From Dehalococcoidia bacterium (GTDB lineage Bacteria > Chloroflexota > Dehalococcoidia > DSTF01 > JACRBR01), in NCBI GenBank assembly GCA_021731085.1, contig JAKFYB010000001.1:37266-101265 (forward strand): a stretch of DNA of 64,000 nucleotides. The letters run 5' to 3'. Made by a program: the position numbers and the translations under genes. Under the pieces are notes generated by a model. It was not told the origin of the DNA. It saw only the letters and a program-made list of their open reading frames with translations, and did not search any database. Positions 25,918 to 35,387 of this stretch are shown here, piece by piece. Positions within the stretch are counted from its first letter, which is position 1. Each line of letters starts with the position of its first letter.

Positions 25918-27552
25918 TCATCGGCCGACCGCTGTAAGCGCGCGCGTGATCGCTCCGTACGTCGATGGCTGACGGTTACGCACGACGTCGGTCCCGGGCG
26001 CGCGCTCCTTCAAGTGCGCGAGGGCTCGATTGACTTCGGCGCCGACGGCCAACTCTTCACCCGCAAGCGCGATCGCGAGCAGGCGGCCGCCTGGGTCGGC
26101 GATGAGCGCGGCGCCGTTGGCCGTCGGGGCGCCCGCGCAGGCGACAAATACGCGGTTCTCTTCGGCTCGAGTGCGGGCGACGATGTCCATCGGGATGCCT
26201 GGGTCATCGCTGCACCAGAGGATGAACTCTGCGCCGCGCAGCATGAGCGAGCGCGCGACTTCAGGCACATAGCCATCCGCCGCGAGCATCATTCCGACGC
26301 GACCGATGGGTGTCTGCACGACGGCACAGATGTCGTCGCCCATCGGCATCGCGGCGAAGCGCTCTCCCGGCGGCTTGTGGGTCTGGCGGTGCTGCGCGAT
26401 CACGCCCTTCGGCCCGACGAGGTGCATCGCCCGACGACCGTCGCCGTCCGGCTCCCACGCGACGAACGCGATCATCACACCCGTGGCGCTCGCTAGCCGT
26501 TGCATGCTCGCGAGCAGCGATGCGCTGTCGTACGCATGCCGGTAGCGAGAGGGCGTCGCCGGGAAGACGACAACGTCTGCATCCATCAGCGCCTGGCGCT
26601 CGACGTGTGTCGTTGCGAGCGGGAGAAACTCGTCGCCCGTCGGCGGCATCTTCATCTGTACGACGGCGATGCGACGCTCCTCGTCGGGGAGGACAATCGA
26701 CTCAGTCAGCGTACGGAGTACGGGCAAGCTCTCGGTCGGGTAGCCGAGCACGTCGTACAACTCCGGCCGACGCAAGATCGGCGGCTGTGCGTCGACGATC
26801 GGAATGTCGAAGACCAGCGCACGCTCTTCGTCTGGGCCTAGCGATGCGACGATCTCGCCGCGAGGGCTGATGACGCATGACTGTCCGGCGTAGACGATGC
26901 TCTCCGCCTCGATGCCGCATTTGTCCGCGCACGCGATCCAGACACCGTTCTCCGCAGCACGGCAGCGCATCAGGTGTTCGATCTGTGTCGTCGAGAGTGC
27001 GGCCGGGCGACGGGCGCCGCTCACCCACGCCGTGAGGTCGAAGATGATTTGTGCGCCGTTGAGCGTGAGACTGCGGGCGATCTCCGGCATGCGACCGTCG
27101 GCGCAAATCAGCATGCCGATCCGGCCGAAGTCGGTTTCGAACACCGGATACGCATCGCCGGGCGCGAACCATTTGTTGTCGAAGTGCCAGAGGAACGTCT
27201 TGTCGTAGCGGCCAATGATGGCGCCATCGCGTCCGAACAACGCGGCGCTGTTTGTGAACCCGCCATCCGGCGCGTCCAGCGCGAGCCCCGCGGCGATGTA
27301 CACGCCGTGGCCTCGCGCGCGCTCAGCGATCTGCTCGCACGCCTCCGACGGCGAGATGACACCCGTTGGGAGGTTGTCGCGTGAGCCGAGGAAGTAGCCG
27401 GGGTACGTGACCTCGGGCAGCGCGAAGATGTCAGGTCGATCGGCGGCAACTGTCTCGTCGATCATCTTGAGCGTGTGCGCGAGCGACGCTTCAGCCTGAT
27501 CGACGGAGAACGCGCGCAATTGCAATAGGGCGACGCGTGCAGTGCGTTCCAT
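25918..27552 (-). CDS. tandem carbon-nitrogen hydrolase (nitrilase), second domain inactive
   Basis: 544 residues from the ATG at 27552 (the open frame extends a little further but without family similarity). Domain 1, about 1-270, has the Glu-Lys-Cys triad: E47 (FALPEVTYPG), K118 (GRYDKTFLW) and C150 (GMLICADGRMPE). Domain 2, about 290-530, keeps the fold and a Lys (K393) but the Glu position is Ala (VVFPATPSRY) and the Cys is Ala (GMMLAADGYVPE). So one active and one dead hydrolase are fused. Substrate unknown; domain 1 resembles amidases such as carbamoylputrescine hydrolases. The dead half may serve dimer formation or ligand sensing. Confidence 0.87.
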   Translation of the reverse strand: MERTARVALLQLRAFSVDQAEASLAHTLKMIDETVAADRPDIFALPEVTYPGYFLGSRDNLPTGVISPSEACEQIAERARGHGVYIAAGLALDAPDGGFTNSAALFGRDGAIIGRYDKTFLWHFDNKWFAPGDAYPVFETDFGRIGMLICADGRMPEIARSLTLNGAQIIFDLTAWVSGARRPAALSTTQIEHLMRCRAAENGVWIACADKCGIEAESIVYAGQSCVISPRGEIVASLGPDEERALVFDIPIVDAQPPILRRPELYDVLGYPTESLPVLRTLTESIVLPDEERRIAVVQMKMPPTGDEFLPLATTHVERQALMDADVVVFPATPSRYRHAYDSASLLASMQRLASATGVMIAFVAWEPDGDGRRAMHLVGPKGVIAQHRQTHKPPGERFAAMPMGDDICAVVQTPIGRVGMMLAADGYVPEVARSLMLRGAEFILWCSDDPGIPMDIVARTRAEENRVFVACAGAPTANGAALIADPGGRLLAIALAGEELAVGAEVNRALAHLKERAPGTDVVRNRQPSTYGAITRALTAVGR

Positions 27553-27650
27553 GCTGGGAGTGTACCGCCGTTCTGACGGTGCGAAGGGCGTGGTGTGGTG
27601 TGGTAGCGTGGGAGACGGCATGCCTGTAGCCTGCGGCCAAAGGAGCCCTC

Positions 27651-29615
27651 ATGATTGACTTCAACAAGCTCACGCCTGAAATCGTCGCCAGCGAGTGCGA
27701 GGCGGCCATGCGGGCCTGCGATGACGCAATCGCCGCCATCGTCGCCACACCGACGGCGGATCGCACGTTCGGCAATACGTTTGTAGCGCTCGAATCGGCA
27801 ATGGACATCATCCAGCAGGCGTCGGGCCAGTACGCGTTCATGGCGTACGTGGCTTCAGACGACGCGCTGCGGGAGACCGCGCGGGAGTGGGACGAGAAGC
27901 TGAGCCAGTACGCCGTGCAGCTTGGGTTTCGCGAAGATCTGTATGCCGCCGTGAAGGAAGCCGCGGCCACGCCCGAGGCTGCTGCGCTCACAGGCGAGGA
28001 GCGTCGCCTCGTGGACAACGCCCTGCGCGACTACCGGCGTAGTGGCTTCGAGCTACCGAAGGATCAGCGCGACCGCGTGCAGGAGTCGATGGGCCAGCTC
28101 GTGACGCTGGGGACGGAGTTCCGTAAGGCGATCGACACCTGGGACGACGGGATCGTCGTCGACCGGGAAGACCTGGCCGGGATGCCCGACCGCTGGATCG
28201 AAGGGCTGAAGACGGTCGAGGAAGGCGGCGCGACGAAGTACCGCGTGTCGCTCGACTATCCGGAGCTCATGCCGTTCATGGACAACGCGGAGTCCGGCAA
28301 GTGGCGCCGCGAGATGTTCATCAAGAATCAGAACAAGGGCGGCGAACCGAACGTCGCCGTGCTCGAAAACGCCATTAAAGTGAGGAACGAGATCGCGACG
28401 CTGCTGGGCTACGACTCGTGGGCAGCGTATGTCGTCGAGAAACGCATGGCGAAGACTCGCGATGCCGTCGATGGCTTCCTGCGCGAACTACAGCCCAAGC
28501 TCGAAGCGAAGGGCCTGATCGACATGGCGCGGCTCGGTGAGGCGAAGCAACGGCACGTCGGCGAGAAGAACATCGAGATCTGGGACTGGTGGTACTACAC
28601 GCACCAGCTTCTCAAGAACGACTACGCCGTCGACGACTTTGAGGTGGCGGACTTCTTCCCGCTGGAGGCCTGCATCGAAGGGCTGTTTCTCGTCACGCAG
28701 GAACTGCTCGGAATCCGGTACGAACCGGCGCCGGACGCTCCGCGCTGGCACGAAGACGTGACGGCATACGACATCTTCGATGCGGACGGCAGCACGGAGC
28801 CGTTCGCGCGCTTCTACATGGATCTGTACCCGCGCCCGAACAAGTTCGGCCACGCGGCGGCGTTTACCCTCGTCGGCGGGCGACGGCTGCCGGACGGGAC
28901 GTACCAGCATCCGACAAGCTCGATCGTCGCGAACTTCACGAAGCCGTCGGCAGATGCGCCGTCGCTGCTGCGCCACAGCGAGGTCGTGACGCTGTTCCAC
29001 GAGTTTGGCCACATCCTGCACCAGACGCTGACGCGCTCGAACTACCTCGAGTTCAGCGGCTCATCGACGGAGCGCGACTTCGTCGAGGCGCCTTCGCAGA
29101 TGCTGGAGCACTGGGTGTGGGATCGCGATGTGTTGCGCCGCTTCACGCGCCACCACCAGACAGGCGAGCCGCTGCCCGACGCCCTGCTCGATGCGATGAT
29201 CGCGGCCAAGAATGTCAGCTCCGGCATCGCGAACTTGCGGCAGTTGTTTTTCGCGAGGCTGGACTTCGCGTTCCACTCGCCGGGCTTCGATGGCGACACG
29301 ATGTCGACGTTGAAGGATCTCTATCCGGTGACAGGATTCCCGTATCCCGTCGACACACACTTTCACGGCGGCTTCGGGCACCTGTTCGGCTATGACGCCG
29401 GGTACTACGGCTACCTGTGGTCGCGCGTGTTCGGCGACGACATGTTCACGCGCTTCGAGAAGGAGGGCGTGCTCGACCGCGAGACGGGCATGGACTACCG
29501 CCGCACGATTCTCGAGCGGGGCGGCAGCGTGGATGGCGACGTGCTCGTGCGCGACTTTCTCGGCCGTGAGCCGAACAGCGATGCGTTCCTGCGTGAGCTG
29601 GGGCTCGAGGTCTAG
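27651..29615 (+). CDS. M3-family oligopeptidase (thimet/OpdA type)
   Basis: 654 residues, typical for M3 zinc metallopeptidases. The zinc motif is HEFGH at 450-454 (LFHEFGHILHQTL), with the downstream Glu ligand in FVEAPSQMLEHWVWD. Such enzymes cut short peptides in the cytosol; no signal peptide is present. A purine-rich aaagga precedes the ATG. It is divergent from the nitrilase and ends overlapping the stop of the convergent gene at 29612. Confidence 0.93.
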   Translation: MIDFNKLTPEIVASECEAAMRACDDAIAAIVATPTADRTFGNTFVALESAMDIIQQASGQYAFMAYVASDDALRETAREWDEKLSQYAVQLGFREDLYAAVKEAAATPEAAALTGEERRLVDNALRDYRRSGFELPKDQRDRVQESMGQLVTLGTEFRKAIDTWDDGIVVDREDLAGMPDRWIEGLKTVEEGGATKYRVSLDYPELMPFMDNAESGKWRREMFIKNQNKGGEPNVAVLENAIKVRNEIATLLGYDSWAAYVVEKRMAKTRDAVDGFLRELQPKLEAKGLIDMARLGEAKQRHVGEKNIEIWDWWYYTHQLLKNDYAVDDFEVADFFPLEACIEGLFLVTQELLGIRYEPAPDAPRWHEDVTAYDIFDADGSTEPFARFYMDLYPRPNKFGHAAAFTLVGGRRLPDGTYQHPTSSIVANFTKPSADAPSLLRHSEVVTLFHEFGHILHQTLTRSNYLEFSGSSTERDFVEAPSQMLEHWVWDRDVLRRFTRHHQTGEPLPDALLDAMIAAKNVSSGIANLRQLFFARLDFAFHSPGFDGDTMSTLKDLYPVTGFPYPVDTHFHGGFGHLFGYDAGYYGYLWSRVFGDDMFTRFEKEGVLDRETGMDYRRTILERGGSVDGDVLVRDFLGREPNSDAFLRELGLEV

Positions 29616-30214
29616 CGCAGTTCGCGCCGTCGCGCCTCACCGCTGACGACGAGCAGAGCCCCAAGAGCTGCCACGAATGCCGCGCCCGTCACAACGCTGC
29701 TCGTTGTGCTGTCGGCACCGCCCGGCCCAAAGCCCAGTTCCGCGAGCGGCGGCCTTCCTACGGGACTCGCGCCTAGCACTGTATAGGTGAACGGCGTGAT
29801 GGTCGTCTGGGACGCGCCGGCAGCCTGCACGACGATGAAGCCCGGCCGCCAGAGCGGGAACGGGACCAGCTCGTTGTTGATGACGACAGGAAAGCTCCAG
29901 GTGCCGTCGCGGAGGACGGTGACCGACTGTTCGTTGTAGAACGGCCCTGCGAAAGCCTCGCCGGGTGCTTCGTCGGAGAACCCGAAGCTGATCGAGATCG
30001 TTTCGCCCGGCGTCCATCCTGTCTCGCCAACGATCTGGAAGCGTGCTCCGGCAGAGCCCTCCGTCGGTGAGACGAAGGTGTCCTGTTGCTGCGCCATTGC
30101 GAGACTAGTCTGGAGAACCGCACCCGCGCACGCGAGTACAACGGCGAGAGCTATTGCTGCCCACTTCACCCACAACCCCGATTCCACCGCCCCGCCGAGT
30201 GCGGATGGTAACAC
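29612..30214 (-). CDS. exported protein with C-terminal membrane anchor
   Basis: 200 residues. N-terminal signal sequence (WVKWAAIALAVVLACAGAVL ending with AMA-Q as a likely cleavage site), then a beta-rich domain starting FVSPTEGSAGARFQIVGE that resembles an Ig-like/IPT sugar-binding fold, and a C-terminal helix at about 170-190 followed by Arg residues (EARRRELR). This is the layout of a surface protein fixed by its tail. Function unknown. The ATG probably lies later than the first; the first 15 residues are weakly supported. Confidence 0.68.
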   Translation of the reverse strand: MLPSALGGAVESGLWVKWAAIALAVVLACAGAVLQTSLAMAQQQDTFVSPTEGSAGARFQIVGETGWTPGETISISFGFSDEAPGEAFAGPFYNEQSVTVLRDGTWSFPVVINNELVPFPLWRPGFIVVQAAGASQTTITPFTYTVLGASPVGRPPLAELGFGPGGADSTTSSVVTGAAFVAALGALLVVSGEARRRELR

Positions 30215-30315
30215 GCGGCGATCACGAAGTGAAGGGCGACCGACGAAACGGTCGTGCCGTCACACGATGTACGACGATAGAGGACTCATGGTTCCCAAGA
30301 TGATCGAGGCGACGG

Positions 30316-31080
30316 CTATCGGAACAGGACGACGCGGCGGAAGCGCTCTGTGTAGCGGCCATCTTCGCCGCGCCAGCGCTCCCGCACGAACTTGAGAAAG
30401 TCGCTGTCGGCGTTCTCCGCGCCGAGACCCTGGCTGACGTGCGCGTTCAGCGCATGGATCTTCTGCTCGACGACATCGCTGATATCGACGTCGAAGTTCG
30501 CCTTCTCGGAGCCCCAGATGAAGATCTCCTTCACGTTGTGCGTATCGAGACCCTCAGCGATCTGCTCCGGGAAGTTCAGGCGGTCACGTGCCGTCGGATA
30601 GATCGCGTCGATCGCCACGTGACCCGTGTTCCGGTGGTCGGAGTGGTTGATGAAGCTGTTCCGCACGATGAACGCCTCGGGATCGTGCGTGAAGACCGCA
30701 TACGGCTTTAGCTGCCGGACGATGCGCACGACATCGCCCAGGAACGGGCGTGTCACTTCCAGTTCGCCGTCGACGTTGTCGAGGAAGAACACCTCCTTCG
30801 CACCTGCCCGTCTTGCTGCTTCGCGCTGCTCATCGCGTCGGATGCGGATGAGGTCTGACGGCGACATGCCGGGATCGGCGGTGCCTTTCGAGCCGTCGGT
30901 ACAGACGAGGTAGTTGAACGTCCAGCCTTCGTTCGACCAGAGGATCGAGGTGCCAGCCGCGCCGAAGTCAGCGTCGTCCGGGTGCGCCGCGATGACGAGC
31001 GCCGTCTTGTTGTCCGTTTCAGGGATGGTCAATGGAATCTCCTGACGCGCTTCGAGCCCTTCGAGGTTTGCTTCTGCCAT
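30316..31080 (-). CDS. PIG-L/LmbE-type deacetylase
   Basis: 254 residues from the ATG at 31080; the frame is open to 31158 but that part overlaps a divergent gene and has no family similarity. Zinc motif AAHPDDADFGAAGT and the later HSDHRNTG are the family's metal and catalytic residues. PIG-L proteins remove N-acetyl groups from glycoconjugates or small thiols (mycothiol, bacillithiol paths) in the cytosol. No linked glycosyltransferase is nearby, so the substrate is open. Confidence 0.9.
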   Translation of the reverse strand: MAEANLEGLEARQEIPLTIPETDNKTALVIAAHPDDADFGAAGTSILWSNEGWTFNYLVCTDGSKGTADPGMSPSDLIRIRRDEQREAARRAGAKEVFFLDNVDGELEVTRPFLGDVVRIVRQLKPYAVFTHDPEAFIVRNSFINHSDHRNTGHVAIDAIYPTARDRLNFPEQIAEGLDTHNVKEIFIWGSEKANFDVDISDVVEQKIHALNAHVSQGLGAENADSDFLKFVRERWRGEDGRYTERFRRVVLFR

Positions 31081-31180
31081 AGGATCCAGCCTAGCAGGGG
31101 CAACGCCGGTGGCGCGAGCACGATTCTCGTGGGTGCGCGAGCCGCTATCGCTCCCCAACCCAGCACGTCAAAATGAGATC

Positions 31181-31906
31181 GTGACTGAAGCAAACTCAGC
31201 TACGAACGGCGCGCGGCCAGGCATCATCGTCGCTCATACGTCGGACCTGCACGTTGGCGGGCGTTGGACGCCGGACGCCGAACTGCAGAATCTGCGCGCC
31301 GTGCTCGAAGCGGTGCAGGAAACGTCGGCCGACGTACTGATCCTCGCGGGCGATGTCTTCGACACGAACCGCACGCCGCTGCCTGTCGTCGAGAAAGCGG
31401 CACGGTTGCTGGACGACGCGACCGTGCGCATCGTCGTGCTGCCCGGCAACCACGATCCGGCGACGTCGGAGACGGTGTACCGCCTGCAGGAGATCGCCGA
31501 CGTGGACAACGTATACGTCATCGGCGTCGATGTCGGCGACACGGTCAAGTTTCCCGACCTCGATCTCGACGTGTGGGGCACGGCGCACATGGACTATCAC
31601 GACATGTCGCCGCTGGCCGCGCCGCCCGCGCGCACGGCGACGCACCAGATCGCTGTTGCGCACGGTCACTACGTGCGCGGCCCACACGACGAGCACCGGA
31701 GCTGGCTTATCCACGACCACGAGATCGCGGCGACGGACGCGGACTACATCGCGCTCGGGCACTGGGATCTACCGCAGCCTGCGGGCGACGGCTCCGTACC
31801 GGCGTACTACTCAGGCTCGCCTGATCTGGCGAAGACGGTGAACATCGTGCGTTTGGGTTCGGGTAGCGTCGATGTGAAGCGGCACGCGCTGCATGTTGGG
31901 GACTAA
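31181..31906 (+). CDS. Mre11/SbcD-like metallophosphoesterase
   Basis: 241 residues from a GTG at 31181, about 100 bases beyond the divergent PIG-L start; upstream open frame overlaps that gene's leader. Motifs in order: HTSDLHVGG, LAGDVFDTN, LPGNHDPAT, VAHGHYV and LGHWDLP. These are the phosphoesterase motifs of the SbcD/YkuE group. It lacks the C-terminal cap of SbcD and no SbcC gene follows, so a different phosphoesterase or nuclease role is likely. Confidence 0.85.
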   Translation: MTEANSATNGARPGIIVAHTSDLHVGGRWTPDAELQNLRAVLEAVQETSADVLILAGDVFDTNRTPLPVVEKAARLLDDATVRIVVLPGNHDPATSETVYRLQEIADVDNVYVIGVDVGDTVKFPDLDLDVWGTAHMDYHDMSPLAAPPARTATHQIAVAHGHYVRGPHDEHRSWLIHDHEIAATDADYIALGHWDLPQPAGDGSVPAYYSGSPDLAKTVNIVRLGSGSVDVKRHALHVGD

Positions 31907-31961
31907 CATCTGCTCTCGCAGGCTGGCTTGGCGCAAACCGGATGATGGGCACGTTGGCGCA

Positions 31962-32244
31962 CTACCACGGCATGTATCGTTCGTGATCCTTGCCAAACCT
32001 AATGTTCAGAATCAGGAATATAAAGGGGGACAACAGCGAGACGCCGACCGCAGCAACGGCGCTAAAGGCGATTGACGCCGCAGGGTTATCACCCAGAATA
32101 GCTGCCGGCATCCCGGTCCCGACGAATATTGTGGTGAATACCAGCGGTATCGTCGTCCTTATTCGGAGCTTGTTGTGTTTGCGTAGCCACGACAGCAAAC
32201 CAGAGCCAAAGAGCGATCACTATGCCTGGAATCCAAAAGATCAT
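31962..32244 (-). pseudogene. small membrane protein, apparent +1 frameshift
   Basis: Two overlapping reverse frames together read as one membrane protein. From the ATG at 32244 the first frame gives a helix (MIFWIPGIVIALWLWFAVV) and then turns polar; from about 32198 the second frame gives a basic loop (SWLRKHNKLRIRTT) and two more helices (IPLVFTTIFVGTG and FSAVAAVGVSLLSPFIFLIL). One inserted base near 32195-32200 would explain this. Alternatively the second frame alone is expressed from a TTG (78 residues). The region is AT-richer than its surroundings. Could be a damaged gene or an assembly error. Confidence 0.4.
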
Positions 32245-32295
32245 GCCATCGCTGCTTCGGCTGCTACCCGATGACTACAAGGTACCCCGAATAAG

Positions 32296-32592
32296 CTATC
32301 CGCCGGCCATTGCCCCCACGATCATGTACGGCTCCTTGCCAGACACCACGTCCGCGGGGAGCAACGTGTCCGTGGGTTCGTTGGACAGATCCTCCTCACA
32401 GGCGAAGAAGCGGATGAACGGCCGGCGCTGCTTCGTCGTGTGATCGCGGATCGTACCTCGAAGGACCGGAAACTTCGCTTCAAGCGCATCGAGGAGCGCC
32501 GCGTGCGTCAGCTCGCCCGGCACGTCAAGTTGCACTTCGCCCTCGACTTCAGCGAGCGTGCGCAGGTGTTTAGGTAGCGTGATCCGGATCAT
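32296..32592 (-). CDS. MoaD/ThiS-like ubiquitin-fold protein ending in Gly-Gly
   Basis: 98 residues from the ATG at 32592, which overlaps the stop of the propeller gene (ATGA). Beta-grasp pattern: [34 protein letters not shown], then LLPADVV and [11 protein letters not shown] at the end. The C-terminal Gly-Gly is the sign of sulfur carriers or ubiquitin-like modifiers that are adenylated by an E1-like enzyme. No moaE, thiG, or E1 gene is next to it. Its tight coupling to a BNR propeller gene suggests these two proteins work together; how is unknown. Confidence 0.82.
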   Translation of the reverse strand: MIRITLPKHLRTLAEVEGEVQLDVPGELTHAALLDALEAKFPVLRGTIRDHTTKQRRPFIRFFACEEDLSNEPTDTLLPADVVSGKEPYMIVGAMAGG

Positions 32593-33704
32593 CGCAGCGT
32601 CTGCACCTCGACGGACAGCACCGCGGGCAGGTCGCGCACAATCGGCGCCCATGTGTCACCCGCGTCCGGCGAGCAGTACACCTGGCCGCCCGTCGTGCCA
32701 AAATAAACGCCGCATGAGTCGAGCGAGTCGACGGCCATCGCGTCGCGGAGGACGTTCACGTAACAGTCCTTCTGCGGCAGGCCGTTGGTGAGCGCCTCCC
32801 ACTCGTTGCCGCCGGACTTGCTGCGGTAGACGCGCAGCTTGCCGTCGGGCGGGAAGTGCTCGGAGTCGCTGGTGATCGGCACGACGTAGATCGTCTCCGG
32901 TTCGTGGGCGTGGACGTCAATCGGGAATCCGAAGTCGGTCGGCAGGTTGCCGCTGACCTCGGTCCAGGAGTCGCCGGCGTCGTCGCTGCGCATGACGTCC
33001 CAGTGCTTCTGCATGAAGAGCGTGTTCGGATTGGAGGGGTGCATCGCGAGGTTGTGGACGCAATGTCCGACTTCGGCGTCCGGGTCGGGAAAGCCCTCCG
33101 AGTGCAAGCCCTTGTTGATCGGCTTCCACGACTGTCCTGCGTCATCGCTCCGGAACGCGCCCGCGGACGAGATGGCGACGAAAATGCGGTCGGCGTTCGT
33201 GGGGTCGAGGATGATCGTGTGGAGGCACATACCGCCCGCGCCGGGCTGCCATCCGCTGGCCGAGGAGTGCTCACGCAGAGCGGGAAGTTCCTCCCACGTC
33301 ATGCCGGCGTCTTTCGAGATGAAGAGTCCCGCATCCTCGACGCCCGCGTACACGGTGTCGCGGTCCGTGAGCGACGGTTCGAGGTGCCAGACGCGCGCGA
33401 ACTCCCATGGGTGCGGCGTGTTGTCGTACCAGAGATGCGTGCCGGGCGTGCCCTTGTACTTGAACTCATTGCCAACAGGTGTCCACGTTGCGCCGCCGTC
33501 GTCGGAACGCTGGATGATCTGCCCGAACCAACCGGTGTTCTGCGCCGCATAGAGCCGGTTCGGGTCTACCGGAGAGCCCTTCATGTGGTACATCTCCCAG
33601 CCCGCGAAGTGCGGGCCACTGACATCCCACTTCTGGCGCTTCTCGTCGGACGTGAGGACGAACGCGCCCTTTCGTGTGCCTGCGAGGACTCGTACTCCGC
33701 TCAT
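32589..33704 (-). CDS. BNR/sialidase-like beta-propeller protein
   Basis: 371 residues from the ATG at 33704 (ribosome-binding site ggagga); an ATG 12 bases upstream lies inside that site. Repeated Asp-box motifs of the S-x-D-x-G-x-T-W kind are clear: [48 protein letters not shown] and [12 protein letters not shown]. These build a 6- or 7-bladed propeller. No catalytic sialidase set or signal peptide is visible, so a cytosolic binding or sensing role is more likely than glycan cleavage. Confidence 0.87.
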   Translation of the reverse strand: MSGVRVLAGTRKGAFVLTSDEKRQKWDVSGPHFAGWEMYHMKGSPVDPNRLYAAQNTGWFGQIIQRSDDGGATWTPVGNEFKYKGTPGTHLWYDNTPHPWEFARVWHLEPSLTDRDTVYAGVEDAGLFISKDAGMTWEELPALREHSSASGWQPGAGGMCLHTIILDPTNADRIFVAISSAGAFRSDDAGQSWKPINKGLHSEGFPDPDAEVGHCVHNLAMHPSNPNTLFMQKHWDVMRSDDAGDSWTEVSGNLPTDFGFPIDVHAHEPETIYVVPITSDSEHFPPDGKLRVYRSKSGGNEWEALTNGLPQKDCYVNVLRDAMAVDSLDSCGVYFGTTGGQVYCSPDAGDTWAPIVRDLPAVLSVEVQTLR

Positions 33705-33758
33705 GGTCTCCTCCATTCGCTTGCTGCTGTCTCTGTTAGCGACGCCTGTTGCGCTGGG

Positions 33759-34220
33759 TCACGCGGGTGCGAGCGTACGCTGTAATTCCTCTGTCAGGTT
33801 GTCGAGCACTTCGTTCCAGCCGGACTGCGACCCTTCGATCATGTCGGGCGAATCGAGGCCGACGACGTGCGCTGTTAGAACGAGCCGCGTCCGCACGCCG
33901 GCGTCACCAAACTCGACGGTCAGTAGCGTGATGCCGAGCCGTTCGCCCTCATGATCGATCGTCTCGGTGAAGACGATGCGCGCGTCGGGCACGATGTCCT
34001 GGTACGTGGCTTCGACGTCGTAGCTCAGATCGCCTGCAGGGCCGCACTTCGAGATGTCACGTCCGCCTACCCGGAATTCAGACTGCTTGAATTCGATGCC
34101 ATCGCCCTTCGGGACGCCCCAGCGCGCTCGTGCGGCCGGATCAGACCAGGCCGCGAATACACGTGAGGCAGGTGCGTCGTACGTGCGCTTGATGGTGAAG
34201 CTGGCGTGGTGCGTGGTCAT
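33759..34220 (-). CDS. SRPBCC (AHSA1-like) protein 8
   Basis: 153 residues. The AHSA1 pattern is visible: an opening strand FTIKRTYDAPASRVFAAWSD, a Trp/Gly segment (ARARWGVPKG) and a closing helix SQSGWNEVLDNLTEELQ. The fold is a hydrophobic-cavity START-like barrel; bacterial members bind small lipophilic ligands or act as unknown enzymes. It is the most distant from the ArsR gene of eight such paralogues on this strand, and the most divergent: the usual W-W-G-P block is R-W-G-V. Confidence 0.88.
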   Translation of the reverse strand: MTTHHASFTIKRTYDAPASRVFAAWSDPAARARWGVPKGDGIEFKQSEFRVGGRDISKCGPAGDLSYDVEATYQDIVPDARIVFTETIDHEGERLGITLLTVEFGDAGVRTRLVLTAHVVGLDSPDMIEGSQSGWNEVLDNLTEELQRTLAPA

Positions 34221-34249
34221 GGCTTGCTCCTCGTGCGAGTGGTTGCGGC

Positions 34250-34909
34250 TTAGTCTGCGTCTGCTGGTGCGTAGGTCTGAACTGCGACGCCGGTCGAGAA
34301 CGTCTTGGTGTCGGTGAGCTTGAGCGTCGCTGGCGGACCGCCGTCACGGAAGAGGCGCTTGCCGCCGCCGACGACGATCGGAAAGATCATCAGCCGGTAC
34401 TCGTCGATCAGGTTGTGCTGCATGAGCGTCTGCGCGAGTCCGCCGCTACCGTGCACGACGATGTCCTTCCCAGCCTGACTCTTGAGGTCGGCGACTGCAC
34501 GAGCGATGTCGCCGGTCAGCAATGTCGAGTTGTTCCAGTCGAGTTTGGTAAGCGTGGTCGAGGCCACGTACTTCGGCATGCTGTTCATGCGGTCGGCGAA
34601 CGCGTCGTCATCAGCCGCCACTCTGTCCAGCGACTCCGCATCGCCGCCACCGTCCTTCATCAATGCGGCAACGTCCGCGTTGCTCAGCGTGGGCCAGGAT
34701 GCGGCGAAAATGTCGTAGGTCTTGCGCCCGAGCAGTAGGGCGCCGGTCCGGGCGAGTTCTTCTGCCTTGTACCTCCAGGGTTCGTCGTTCCAGAACTGCC
34801 CCGTCCAACCGCCGCGCTCGAACCCGCCCTCGCGATCTTCTTCCTCGCCGCCAGGGCCCTGGACGACGCCGTCGAGTGAGATGAATGTCGTAACGATCAG
34901 TTTTCTCAT
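34250..34909 (-). CDS. RibD C-terminal/dihydrofolate reductase-family protein
   Basis: 219 residues from the ATG at 34909. Starts RKLIVTTFISLDGVVQGPGG, with the family block ALLLGRKTYDIFAASWP, then GSGGLAQTLMQHNLIDEYRL and FPIVVGGGKRLF. This is the YyaP/YwjB type of NADPH-dependent reductase, related to RibD and DHFR but usually of unknown substrate. Such genes often sit with ArsR-SRPBCC clusters. Residues 22-40 form an acidic, Gly-rich insertion (GGEEEDREGGFERGG). Confidence 0.9.
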   Translation of the reverse strand: MRKLIVTTFISLDGVVQGPGGEEEDREGGFERGGWTGQFWNDEPWRYKAEELARTGALLLGRKTYDIFAASWPTLSNADVAALMKDGGGDAESLDRVAADDDAFADRMNSMPKYVASTTLTKLDWNNSTLLTGDIARAVADLKSQAGKDIVVHGSGGLAQTLMQHNLIDEYRLMIFPIVVGGGKRLFRDGGPPATLKLTDTKTFSTGVAVQTYAPADAD

Positions 34910-34935
34910 GTCGTGACTCATCCGCGCGTCGTGCG

Positions 34936-35382
34936 CTACTTCTTGCCTGCCCGCAGATCCGCGAGCGCCTTCTCGATACGGCGCTGGCGTGTCTCCGGCG
35001 TCTTGGCGCCCTCGATGGAGAGCACGTGGCGGTTCTTGTTGCTGTATGAAAGCCCCTCGAAGAATGCCTTCGCAGTTGTGTCTTTCGACAAGGCCTTCGC
35101 GAAGTCCGCCGGTACGGTCACTTCGCGCACCGCTGTGTCGAGCTGAAGTTCAATTTCGACCTTCTCTCCCGCTGCAACCCCAGCTCCTGCGCGATGCTCC
35201 GCGCTGAGTGGCAGCATGTATACGCCGTTGTAGGCGGCAACGGTGCTGCGGTAGGTGTAGCCGTTGATCGTCACGTTCACGGCGGGCCGTTGCGTTGGTC
35301 CGAGCGCGGCAACGACCTTCGCCGGCACTTCGATGCCGGTGGCCGTCTTGCCTTCGAGCCGAACGGTCGCGCGAAACTTCAT
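34936..35382 (-). CDS. DUF1905/YdeI-OmpD-associated protein
   Basis: 148 residues from the ATG at 35382, five bases after the previous gene's stop. N-terminal DUF1905 barrel (KFRATVRLEGKTATGIEVPA, then GYTYRSTVAAYNGVYMLPLS) and a C-terminal YdeI/OmpD-associated tail (FFEGLSYSNKNRHVLSIEGA then KTPETRQRRIEKALADL). Members include proteins tied to bacteriocin tolerance, but most have no known role. Part of the ArsR-SRPBCC run. Confidence 0.85.
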   Translation of the reverse strand: MKFRATVRLEGKTATGIEVPAKVVAALGPTQRPAVNVTINGYTYRSTVAAYNGVYMLPLSAEHRAGAGVAAGEKVEIELQLDTAVREVTVPADFAKALSKDTTAKAFFEGLSYSNKNRHVLSIEGAKTPETRQRRIEKALADLRAGKK

Positions 35383-35387
35383 TGGGT

